Shown here in pieces: positions 55,377-64,000 of a stretch of DNA of 64,000 nucleotides. The stretch spans positions 35,786,843 to 35,850,842 of the forward strand of contig NC_092269.1 in the NCBI RefSeq assembly GCF_036320965.1, read 5' to 3'. Made by a program: the position numbers and the translations under genes. The notes under the pieces were generated by a model, which searched no databases, was not told the origin of the DNA, and saw nothing but the letters and a program-made list of their open reading frames with translations. The stretch comes from Panulirus ornatus. Its lineage: Eukaryota > Arthropoda > Malacostraca > Decapoda > Palinuridae. Within the stretch, counting starts at the first letter, position 1, and every line of letters starts with the position of its first letter.

Positions 55377-56415
55377 TTGTTATTAATTACTTTTGTTATT
55401 TTCTCCAGTGTTTACTTGTATTTGTTTAGTTTCTCGTATTTTTCGTAATTTGCCTTTTTGAATAATTAGTTTGTTGCTGTTCTTAGGTTGACATATTTTC
55501 ATTTCCCAGTTCATATATCAATTACTAGTAATTTGTTTGTTTTCTTGTTTGTATGTAGTCTTCGCGTATATGTTTCCCCTGTCTTCAGAATTTTCCACTT
55601 TTCAGTCCACTTTTCTGATCGATATTTTTATGGTAATATTGATGGTTGTGGATATGACGCTTCCTCGTTGACTTGCTTGTTAAAATGCACAGCTCCGGTT
55701 AGCCTTGTCAATCAATTATTGATGATGTTGGGTCCAGGTTGAGTCATTGATGGATTGATTTTATAACCGGGTCGATTCATGGATTGATTTGATCGATTTG
55801 CGGATAGATGGGTTGACTGGTTCACGAGGGAAGTTCTGTGATTGGCTGGCTGATTATTTTTCTTCGACTGGGTGATTGAGCGACCCGACGACGGGAACCG
55901 ACCGTTGTCTACAGTCACTACAGACAGGTACAGTCGCTACAGGAACTCACCTTCAGGTAACCCCCCTTCTTCAGGAACACACAACACCCCCCCCCCACCT
56001 CCTTTTTTCTTTTTTTTTTTTTACATTGCACGACCGCATGACGTATTCCATGGCGCCCCTTTTTTCTCAAGTTATCGTCATTAGAATATGAAAATGGGTG
56101 GGTCATCTTCCTCATGACCTCCATTTTAAGGGCGAGGGCGAGGGAGGGGGGTCACTTCAGAAGCAAAGGGAAACCTGGTTTATGTCTGCGACAGCGTCGC
56201 GTTTATAAAGTACTCCGTTTAGGCATTTTAGATCATATATATAACGTACGGTTCGTTCCGTCCTCATTGCCATCTTTGACCTGGAGTTGTCCGTGGTGGT
56301 GGTCCAGACGCGGGGTAGTTTAAAAAAAAGATGGTGGACTGGGTCCGGGAGGGAACACTGTCCCTGGGTCATGCGCTGCGCTGGCCATGATGCCTCCTCC
56401 TGCTGGTGCTGCTGC

Positions 56416-56416
<1 letters not shown>
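55377..56416. other. Intergenic stretch without gene
   Basis: Around 55730-55810, GATTGATT/GGATTGATTTGATCGATT recur, giving a weakly periodic segment. T-run near 56012. No gene. Confidence 0.5.

Positions 56417-56488
<72 letters not shown>
56417..56488. repeat. (GA)n microsatellite
   Basis: Perfect GA tract of about 35 units, followed by a C-run near 56496. Confidence 0.96.
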
Positions 56489-56489
<1 letters not shown>

Positions 56490-56647
56490 CCTGGTCCCCC
56501 CCCCCCCCCTTGCACAACTCTGTTACTTGTTGCTTTCCCTCGCCACACCCACAACAACACTGGGGGTAGTAGTACCCTCTCCCTCTATGTACCCACTACA
56601 AAATGCTCGAACATCACTCCTCCTCCCTTTCCCTCAGTACACCCACT

Positions 56648-56925
56648 CCAGTACACTGGTGTAGCCCCGCCCGCGCCCCCTCTACCACACACACTGGGTC
56701 GTGTACCCCCGCGCCCTCTCTACTGCACCCACATGGGTCGTGTAGCCCCGCGCCCTCTCTACTACACCCACTGGGTTGTGTAGCCCCGCGCCCCCTCTAC
56801 CACACCCACTGGGACGTGTAGCTCCGCGCCCTCTCAACCTCTCCCACTGGGTCGTGTAGCCCCGCGCCCTCGCTACTCCCACTGGGTCGTGTACCCCCGC
56901 GCACCTTCTACCACACCCTCCTTCT
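56648..56925. repeat. 38-bp minisatellite, about seven copies
   Basis: Unit CCACTGGGTCGTGTAGCCCC, GCGCCCTCTCTACTACACC, with small length differences. The minus strand reads ARGYTTQ/VGVVERARGYTT in rotating frames because of the repeat. Confidence 0.93.
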
Positions 56926-57297
56926 CCACCACCACCACCACAATCGCCAAGAGCGCTCGCGGAGGACGACCCCCCCACACACCATTACTCTCCCTGGCGA
57001 GTATCAGTTTGCGAGCAACTGATTGATCCTAGTACACATTTTTTTCTTACCCCTTCCCTGTGCCCCTTATCTCCGTTCTTATCATGTGTTATCGCCGGGG
57101 GGGTTTTATCCCCTCTTCATTCTGTAGCCAGGCCGAAAATATGAGTGTGTAATCTGACAGTTTACCTTCAGATTCGCTCGTTTTTCTCTTGGCTGCTAAA
57201 ACATTTTTCTTTTTCTTTTTTTTTTTGTTGGTGGTGGTGGTGGTGGGGGGGGGGGGGGGGGGGGGGATTGGGTCCTCCAGTAGCTCTGAGGTGCATT
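56926..57297. other. Unique stretch ending in a poly-G run
   Basis: GGTGGTGGTGG and about 24 consecutive G residues at about 57243-57266. G-runs of this kind can form quadruplexes. No gene. Confidence 0.6.
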
Positions 57298-57905
57298 TCT
57301 GACTGGATGTCCTGCTGTCTGGTACGGTTTTGATTGGATCTCCTGCTGTCTGCTGGCGCGGTTTTGACTGGATCTCCGGCTATGTGGCGCGGTTTGGGCT
57401 GGATCTCCGGCTATGTGGCGCGGTTTGGGCTGGATCTCCGGCTATGTGGCGCAGTGTGGGCTGGATCTCCGACTATGTGGCGCGGTTTGGGCTGGATCTC
57501 CGGCTATGTGGCGCGGTTTGGGCTGGATCTCCGGCTATGTGGCGTGGTTTGGGCTGGATCTCCAGCTGTCTGGCGCGGTTTGACTGGATCTCCGGCTGTG
57601 TGGCGCGGTTTAGGCTGGATCTCCGGAGGGCTGTCTGGCGCGGTTTGGGCTGGATCTCCGGAGGGCTGTCTGGCGCGGTTTGGGCTGGATCTCCGGCTAT
57701 GTGGCGCGGTTTGGGCTGGATCTCCGGCTATGTGGCGCTGTTTGGGCTGGATCTCCGGCTATGTGGCGCAGTTTGGGCTGGATCTCCGGCTGTCTGGCGC
57801 GGTTTTGACTGGATCTCCGGCTATGTGGCGCGGTTTGGGCTGGATTTCCGGCTATGTGGCGCGGTTTGGGCTGGATCTCCGGCTATGTGGCGCGGTTTTG
57901 GTTGG
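57298..57905. repeat. 31-bp minisatellite, about 19 copies
   Basis: Unit TTTGGGCTGGATCTCCGGCT, ATGTGGCGCGG. Left-hand units are diverged (GACTGGATGTCCTGCTGTC) and two units carry a GAGGG insertion. Two plus-strand frames of 230-262 codons are open because the 31-base unit lacks stops in these phases (GLDLRLCGAVWAGSPAMWRG pattern). Not a gene. Confidence 0.96.
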
Positions 57906-58074
57906 ATCTTTTGGCTCTGGGTCCATCGTCTGCTGCCAGGATCACAAGAAAGCCGGCAGCGTCAAGCTACATCCACCAAACGTAGAGATCGTGGAAAGAC
58001 CTTCCTCATGTGTCGGGGATGATTCGAAGACCACTCATGGTCTCTGGTGGTCCGTTACTGCTTTGACAAGAGTG
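57906..58074. other. Unique spacer between two minisatellites
   Basis: Unique sequence; nothing recognised. Confidence 0.4.
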
Positions 58075-58318
58075 TTTGGTCGTCCGGCGGAGTTACGACG
58101 GGGGTCTCTGGCTGTTCGGTAGTGCTCTGATGGGGGTCTTTGGCTGTTCGGTAGTGCTATGATGGGGGTCTTTGGCTGTTCGGTCGTGCTATGACGGGGG
58201 TCTTTGGCTGTTCGGTAGTGCTCTGATGGGGGTCTTTGGCTGCTCGGTAGTGCTATGATGGGGGTCTTTGGTTGGTCGGCACAATTTTGATGGGGGTCTT
58301 TGGCTGTGCGGTGCAATG
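58075..58318. repeat. 32-bp minisatellite, about seven copies
   Basis: Unit GGTAGTGCTATGATGGGGGT, CTTTGGCTGTTC. Variants are GACGGGG and CTCTGATG. Confidence 0.95.
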
Positions 58319-58630
58319 TTTCGAGTGCAGGACGACCACATCAGCTCGCGTCGAACACCTTCAGGAGTTGGGTCGTGTACAGTAGAGTGGAAGGGAGTCG
58401 TCATCATAAGCTCCTTCGGTCTTTCTGAGCCGTAGGTACGTGTCCCATAAAACGTGGCAAGTCCGCTACTTTCTCCTCCTGTATTTGGTCAATTTTCAGA
58501 CACGTTTCGAGGACGCTGGTGCAGCCTGAGGAGGCAGCGCCGGCGTCTGAGGGTTTTTGCTCTGTGTGGACTATACTCGGTCTCCTCATTCTGCCACTGC
58601 TGCTTCCTTACGTGTGTTCCAGCCTCCCGT
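58319..58630. other. Intergenic stretch without gene
   Basis: Unique sequence; nothing recognised. Confidence 0.45.
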
Positions 58631-59295
58631 GCCGGTGAACGGGAAGCCTCCCTATTCCCCTGCCGGTGAACGGGAAGCCTCCCTATTCCCCTGCCGGTGA
58701 ACGGGAAGCCTCCCTATTCCCCTGCCGGTGAGCGGGAAGACTCGCTTTGGCTTTCCTCCTCTGGTGAGCTGAAGGAAGGCTTCACTTTCCCTCCTCCGGT
58801 GAGCGGGAGGGAAGGTTTACTTTCCCCTGCCGACGAGCGGGAGGGAAGGTTTACTTTCCCCTGCCGATGAGCAGGAGGGAAGCCTCACTTTCCCCTGCCG
58901 ATGAGCGGGAGGGAAGGCTTACTTTCCCTTACCGATGAGCGGGAGGGAAGCCTCACTTTCCCCTGCCGATGAGCGGGAGGGAAGGTTTACTTTCCCCTGC
59001 CGATGAGCGGGAGGGAAGCCTCACTTTCCCCTGCCGATGAGCGGGAGGGAAGCCTCACTTTCCCCTGCCGATGAGCGGGAGGGAAGGTTTACTTTCCCCT
59101 GCCGATGAGCAGGAGGGAAGCCTCACTTTCCCCTGCCGATGAGCGGGAGGGAAGGTTTATTTTCCCCTGCCGATGAGCGGGAGGGAAGGTTTACTTCCCC
59201 CTGCCGATGAGCGGGAGGGAAGCCTCACTTTCCCCTGCCGATGAGCGGGAGGGAAGGCTTACTTTCCCCCTGCCGACGAGCGGGAGGGAAGCTCA
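58631..59295. repeat. Two-phase minisatellite, 31 bp then 34 bp
   Basis: Starts with three 31-bp units (GCCGGTGAACGGGAAGCCTC, CCTATTCCCCT) and passes through diverged units into about 15 units of 34 bp (GCCGATGAGCGGGAGGGAAG, CCTCACTTTCCCCT). The 34-bp form alternates AAGCCTCAC and AAGGTTTAC. The first unit type is ancestral or sister to the second. Confidence 0.94.
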
Positions 59296-60165
59296 CCAGT
59301 ATTTTCATCACTCCTGCTGCCCTCCGTCACATCTACCCCCTCGTGGACCGGTCGTCCCACCGTTGATGTCCACGACGTCGCGGGCCTCACTTTGCGGAGT
59401 GAAGTCAATCCCAGGGCCCCAGCACCGCTCCTCCCTCCAGTCCCTCTACCTCATTCCTGAAGATCCCTCCCTTCCCATCTACCTCTGTCCATCACCGTCC
59501 CCGTGACCCATCGTCCACTTTTTAACTCGGCCGTCTTCCTCTCGCGCCTTTTCCATACCACTTTGAGTGACTTGTTTCCATCCCATAGCTTTTCCTTGAC
59601 CTTCCCACGTTCTGTCCTCCCTCTCCCTGGGACCACCACTGTTCCGTCTTTCTCCATCCCTCCCTCCCTCCCTTTCCCACAACAGCCATCGCTTGGCTCC
59701 CTCCCCTGTGGCTCCCTCCCCTTGTTTACTCCTTCAGTCCCGACCCTTCCTTCATTGTCTCCTGCCCCTCCTTCTCTCTTCTTCTTCTTCTTCTTCTTCT
59801 TCTCCTCATATTTATCATGTCATCCATTTCCTCGTCTGTCTTCTACATTCACCGTTTTCCCATCTTTCTGGCTCTTCTTCTTCTCTTCTTCTTCTTCTTC
59901 TTCTTCTTCTTCTTCTTCTTCTTCTTCTTCTTCTTCTTCTTCTCCTCAGTCTTTTTCGCGCCTCTTTTTCCTCCCCCTCTTTGTCCTCCTCCAACTCCTC
60001 CTCCTCCTCCTCCTCCGTGCGCTGCTCCTTTAAATTCCAGTGCAAAGTCTTTATTTAACTTTTCCTGGAGATTAAGCAGATTATATTGCTGGGAGTGAGA
60101 GGTGAGAGTGGGGAGAGAGTTGAGCTGGGAATGGGTAGGGAGCGAGAGAAGCCGGGAATGGGCAG
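59296..60165. repeat. Pyrimidine-rich region with (CTT)n tracts
   Basis: From about 59440 to 60030 the plus strand is mostly C and T, with (CTT)n at about 59780-59805 and 59876-59943 and CTC triplets near 59990-60015. Open frames (poly-Ser/Leu/Phe/Arg) are compositional. No gene. Confidence 0.85.
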
Positions 60166-60300
60166 CAATATAAGCTGGGAGTGGACGGGAAGGTAAGCTG
60201 GGAGTGGACGGGAAGGTAAGCTGGGAGTGGACGGGAAGGTAAGCTGGGAGTGGACGGGAAGGTAAGCTGGGAGTGGACGGGAAGGTAAGCTGGGAGTAGT
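60166..60300. repeat. 23-bp minisatellite, five to six copies
   Basis: Unit GGTAAGCTGGGAGTGGACGG plus GAA, nearly identical copies. Each contains GGTAAG, a splice-donor-like hexamer, and ends near a diverged AGCAATATAAGC unit on the left. Confidence 0.95.
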
Positions 60301-60375
60301 GGACATGGGGAATGAAGGTGATAAGTAGTGATTGGACAGCCTATGGTACACCAGCCTTTGTCCTGACGTGCACGG

Positions 60376-60472
<97 letters not shown>
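60376..60472. repeat. (AT)n array plus T-run
   Basis: AT array of about 78 bases and about 18 T residues, forming the left border of family B copy 5. Confidence 0.95.
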
Positions 60473-60588
60473 CAAAAGAAGGAACAGAGAAGGGGGCCAG
60501 GTGAGGATATTCCCTCAAAGGCCCAGTCCTCTGTTCTTAACGCTACCTCGCTAACGCGGGAAATGGCGAATAGTTTGAAAGAAAAAAG

Positions 60589-60590
<2 letters not shown>
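60473..60590 (+). mobile_element. Family B copy 5, 3' half
   Basis: AAAAGAAGGAACAGAGAAGG, GGATATTCCCTCAAAGGCCC, CAGTCCTCTGTTCTTAACGC, tail CGCTACCTCGC-TAAC-GCGGGAAATGGCG, then AATAGTTTGAAAGAAAAAAG and (AT)n. The 5' half is missing and the T-rich internal linker abuts the left (AT)n array. Confidence 0.92.

Positions 60591-60668
<78 letters not shown>
60591..60668. repeat. (AT)n array at a family B 3' end
   Basis: AT array of about 75 bases. Confidence 0.95.
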
Positions 60669-60672
<4 letters not shown>

Positions 60673-60872
60673 TTGCTTAAGATCACGAACTGATTACGAT
60701 ACACACGATAATTTCTCTACAGCAAATTACCTTAGTCGTATTATAAAGTGTACTGTTACGAGAACATACACGTAATAGTGATTACTTAATCTGTGCATGT
60801 GTACCATAGCACACAAGTGTTAAGGTTTATGATTGGTTCTATCTATCGTCAATTTCAGCACGATAGCAGTGG

Positions 60873-61220
60873 CACAGACTTGCGTACGAGCCATGAAACA
60901 GGTCTGCGTATGAGTCATGAAACAGATTTGCGTATGAATCATGAAACAGATTTGCGTACGAGTCATGAAACAGGTCTGCGTTGAGTCATGAAAGAGGTTT
61001 GCGTATGAATCATGAAGCAGATTTGAGTACGAGCCATGAAACAGGTCTGCGTATGAGTCATGAAACAGATTTGCGTATGAATCATGAAACAGATTTGCGT
61101 ACGAGTCATGAAACAGGTCTGCGTATGAGGCATTAAAACATATTCGCTAATGAATCACGGAACATTTGCGTATGACATTAGTCAAATTTGCGTATGAGTC
61201 ATGAAACAGATTTGCGTACG
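60873..61220. repeat. 24-bp minisatellite, about 14 copies
   Basis: Unit CATGAAACAGATTTGCGTAC plus GAGT. Variants GGTCTGCGTATGAG, GATTTGCGTATGAA and GATTTGCGTACGAG occur in a repeated order. One unit lacks a base (GTCTGCGTTGAG) and others carry insertions, breaking the eight-residue (LRTSHETD) reading frame. Confidence 0.95.
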
Positions 61221-61307
61221 GTACCTCATGCCAGAGTACGATAACGAACGATTGGCGTACATTTGACGATGGCCTTTGCGGAGCGACACTTATTAGACAG
61301 ATAACTT
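61221..61307. other. Short unique spacer
   Basis: Unique sequence between two tandem arrays; nothing recognised. Confidence 0.4.
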
Positions 61308-61590
61308 AAAGGTTTATATAAGTACAAGTGACGTCTTAAAAAAGACCTTAAAGGTTTATAAGTACAAGTGACGTCTTAAAAAAGACCTTAAAGGTTTATA
61401 TAAGTACAAGTGACGTCTTAAAAAAGACCTTAAAGGTTTATAAGTACAAGTGACTGTCTTAAAAAAGACCTTAAAGGTTTATATAAGTACAAGTGACGTC
61501 TTAAAAAAGACCTTAAAGGTTTATAAGTACAAGTGACGTCTTAAAAAAGACCTTAAAGGTTTATAAGTACAAGTGACTGTCTTAAGAAAG
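61308..61590. repeat. 40/42-bp alternating tandem repeat
   Basis: Seven units of AAAGGTTTATAAGTACAAGT, GACGTCTTAAAAAAGACCTT. Odd copies usually have a TATA insertion (42 bp), so the basic higher-order unit is a dimer. Each unit contains GTCTT-AAAA-AAGAC and CCTT-A-AAGG foldbacks; two copies read GACTGTCTT with one extra base. Confidence 0.96.
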
Positions 61591-61807
61591 CCAACCCAGA
61601 TACGCGTCTCTCTGCTCGATGACTTAAAAGAGGTTTGAATTACTATAACATTGGGCGGCAAGACTGTCTCGTCTCTTAATTAACTTAGACTGATTATGTG
61701 ATGTTCCAAGCCTATCAGGTTAAGTGATTTGAGCACTTAGGTACGTTATTCGAAGGTACATATTGCTTTACACTGGTTGAAAGCCGTAAGGGCATTTAAC
61801 TGCATCG
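61591..61807. other. Unique spacer
   Basis: Unique AT-rich sequence; nothing recognised. Confidence 0.4.
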
Positions 61808-61820
61808 TAGATTATTATTA

Positions 61821-61864
<44 letters not shown>

Positions 61865-61940
61865 GTTGTTGTTGTTATTATTATTATTTTATTAGTTATT
61901 ATTATTATTATTACTGCTATTATTATTATTATAATTATTA

Positions 61941-62012
<72 letters not shown>

Positions 62013-62018
62013 TTGATA

Positions 62019-62073
<55 letters not shown>

Positions 62074-62112
62074 GATTATGATTGTTATTATTGTTATTAG
62101 TTATTTTGTTAT
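61808..62112. repeat. (TTA)n array with (TTG)n and (TAG)n blocks
   Basis: TTA triplets with a short TTG block near 61864 and a clean (TAG)n block at about 61975-62011, then TTA again. Confidence 0.95.
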
Positions 62113-62725
62113 TATTACTGGGGAGCTTGTTAAGTGTTCAGTTAATGGTAATGAAACGATTATCGAGGAAACGGACCACCTCTTTATGTATGATTAATCG
62201 AACATCTTGTGGAATGAATTTAAACCTGAGCTGGTGTGGGAGCTTGTCCCTCCCTGTAGGTGTCCATGTTTGTTACCTTGTTAAGGCCTGATGGGGAGAT
62301 TAATGTAGGGCGGGGAGCGTAGTGTGGGGTGGTAGAGTAAATGAGGGGTTGAGTGCCTGCCTACGACTGGGTAGGGAGATTAGTGCGGGGCGGAGAGAGT
62401 AATGTGGGGAGGAGGAAGGGAGTTCAGCCTCCTGAGCTTTGAAACTCTCTGTGATTACAGTCGTGATGGGTATTGCATGAAGTTGTAAAGTGTATTGTGT
62501 GTGTTGTGTGTGTGTGTGTGGCGGGGGATGGATTGTGTGTGTGTGTGTGAGAGTGAGGGGGTGGTGATGTGGCTGTGAGGAGCGTGGGAGTTGGAGTGTA
62601 GCGGCCGGAAACGTCTGATACGGCGGTGTGTGGGGGGGAGGGAAAATCTTGAGCAAAGCATTCCAATCTTGCTGGGCCGCTGCTTCCCGTCGTCGTTTCC
62701 AGGTTTATGCTTCGTACCCTCTGAG
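62113..62725. other. Intergenic stretch without gene
   Basis: GGGGAGATTAxTGxxGGGCGG recurs at about 62290 and 62374, an imperfect duplication. Short GT runs near 62496-62520 and 62535-62550. No gene. Confidence 0.5.

Positions 62726-62799
<74 letters not shown>
62726..62799. repeat. (GA)n microsatellite
   Basis: Perfect GA tract of about 36 units. Confidence 0.96.
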
Positions 62800-62801
<2 letters not shown>

Positions 62802-63334
62802 TGTTCACGTTGCCCGTGATGCGTCGCGGTCGCCCGGATTAAAAGGGAGAGGAAATGATGTGAGAGCGAAGGGGGAGTGGTGGTGGTTCATGTGAGAGCG
62901 AAGGGACTGGGAGGGAGTGTGATGTTGTGTTAGGCCAGCGAGGAGGGCGCCCGCGGACGAGTTATAACAGAGCAGGGACGTGAGGTGTCGGAACATACAC
63001 ACACCTCCTTCCCCTCGCGCCCCTGTGTGTGTGTGTGTGTGTGTGTGTGGTATGTCGGAGGAAGATAGCGCTATTCTCCTGTCGGATTGCCGTAGCCGGG
63101 CGGGACCTGCTGTAGGCCCTTGTGTCGATGGGGACAACAGGTTCTCACGGTGAGGGAGAGGTCGTACCGGGTGCAGTGTGTGGGATCATCCTGGAGGAGG
63201 TGCGTAGCGATGGTGGGCGCATATCACGACGCGCGGAAATTTGACGGCAGTAATGACCCAGGGCGATCGACAAAGACATGAAAGGCTAAGATAGGCAAAC
63301 TCATTATCGCGCTGCAGCCTCTTTGTGTTTTACC
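62800..63334. other. Intergenic stretch without gene
   Basis: AGAGCGAAGGG occurs twice near 62855 and 62895; a GT tract at about 63024-63049. No gene. Confidence 0.5.
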
Positions 63335-63775
63335 ACTTTCGCGTTATCACTTTCATGTTACGTCTTTTGTGGGGTCACTTTCACAGTATGTCTTGATGCG
63401 ACTTTCACGTTCATGTCTTGCTGTCACTTTCACGTTCATGTCCTGCTGTCATTTTATCATCATTGCCGTCACTTTCACATTATATTTTACTGTCACTTTC
63501 AATTGAAATCGAAGACACTTTCACATTGTATCTTGATGTCACTTTTACATTACATTTTGCTGTCACTTTCAATTGAAATCGCAGTCACTTTCACATTGTA
63601 TCTTGATGTCACTTTCACATTACATTTTGTTGTCACTTTCAATTGAAATCTTGCAGTCACTTTCATTCTGTCACACGGTGTTACATCCATGCAATCACTT
63701 TCGTGCTCCTACCTTCATTTTCGCACTTATACTTTCATACTCTCACTTTCATGCTGTCACTTTCCTGCCGTTACT
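63335..63775. repeat. CACTTTCA-based tandem array, 70-bp core
   Basis: CACTTTCA recurs every 12-25 bases. In the middle a 70-bp unit repeats: TTTCAATTGAAA at 63497, 63567 and 63637, with CACATTGTATCTTGATGTCA between. Outer copies are diverged. Confidence 0.9.
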
Positions 63776-64000
63776 CTCATGGTGCTTCTCGTCTCACATC
63801 CTCACTTTCTTCATGTTCTCCCATCATCACACTCTCCTCCCCTTCTGCTTCATTACACTTTTATTCTGTCTTCTGGAATGACAATTACTGTGATTACTGC
63901 TTCTCTCCCTCTCTGTGTGTGTGTGGGATTTTTATTATCTCCCTCTTATCTCTCTCTATCTCTCCTTCTCTGACCTTCTTCCCCTCACTATCTAACCCTG
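63776..64000. other. Pyrimidine-rich end of window
   Basis: Mostly C/T with short CT runs; no gene or element seen up to the window edge. Confidence 0.45.

Noticed and set aside
57330..58122. 230- and 262-codon ORFs that look like a Trp/Gly-rich repeat protein
   Set aside because: Two overlapping frames of a 31-bp minisatellite; the pattern rotates through phases and has no non-repeat domain.

Overview
This window looks like non-coding nuclear DNA from a large, repeat-rich arthropod genome, most likely a decapod crustacean of the crab/lobster/crayfish type. Three things support this. Long (AT)n, (GT/CA)n, (GA/CT)n and (ATT)n microsatellites recur every few hundred bases. Several interspersed retroelement families share a 3' end ending in CGCTACCTCGC...GCGGGA and are bordered by (AT)n. 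No compact gene structure is visible. The taxonomic call is inference from repeat style and from memory of similar decapod repeats; no host gene is available to confirm it.

I find no convincing host protein-coding gene, rRNA or functional tRNA. Almost every long open frame is a translated microsatellite or minisatellite. The only coding signatures I trust are decayed LINE pieces: a reverse-transcriptase fragment around the GVPxGSVLGPL motif (minus, 17475-17625), a C-terminal LINE fragment with FFPFIAQLWNSL (minus, 43676-43848), and the end of a LINE ORF with GRPNWRWKD plus its 3' UTR (plus, 52818-53455).

Interspersed elements. Family A is the LINE 3' end (10593-10850 minus, 52818-53455 plus). 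A tRNA-derived SINE has A/B boxes (37873-38048 plus, 50706-50870 plus); its copy at 23927-24285 (minus) ends in the family A tail. Family B is about 240 bp (21391-21620, 38144-38382, 38437-38672, 41650-41743, 60473-60590) and ends in a related tail. Element C, 65-150 bp between two (AT)n arrays, occurs at 7734-7816, 45554-45702 and 51943-52005, and one copy contains a hammerhead-ribozyme-like arrangement. A possible further element ends at 39058 in the same tail.

Minisatellites. About 25 unrelated tandem arrays have unit lengths of 19 to 100 bp. Examples: 43 bp (6084-6470), 19 bp (23176-23580), 54 bp (24577-24960), 40 bp (25757-26425), 47 bp (30895-32075), 26 bp (33095-33410), 29 bp (35781-36215), 21 bp (36556-36965), 100 bp (40096-40376), 30 bp (44632-44935 and 49440-50070), 32 bp (50936-51575), 41 bp (54477-54842), 31 bp (57298-57905), 31-to-34 bp (58631-59295), 24 bp (60873-61220) and 40/42 bp (61308-61590). 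Several show two- or three-unit higher-order organisation. Several contain short palindromes or sites resembling transcription-factor motifs.

The remaining unique-looking DNA (for example 3625-6083, 10856-13755, 47383-48130 and 55377-56415) holds nothing I can name. A few stretches (32690-32880, 35060-35300, 42235-42365, 52610-52805) have a complex sequence texture that makes them reasonable places to look for conserved non-coding elements. There is no operon-like cooperation to describe; the shared story is retroelement tails, (AT)n arrays and tandem-repeat birth.
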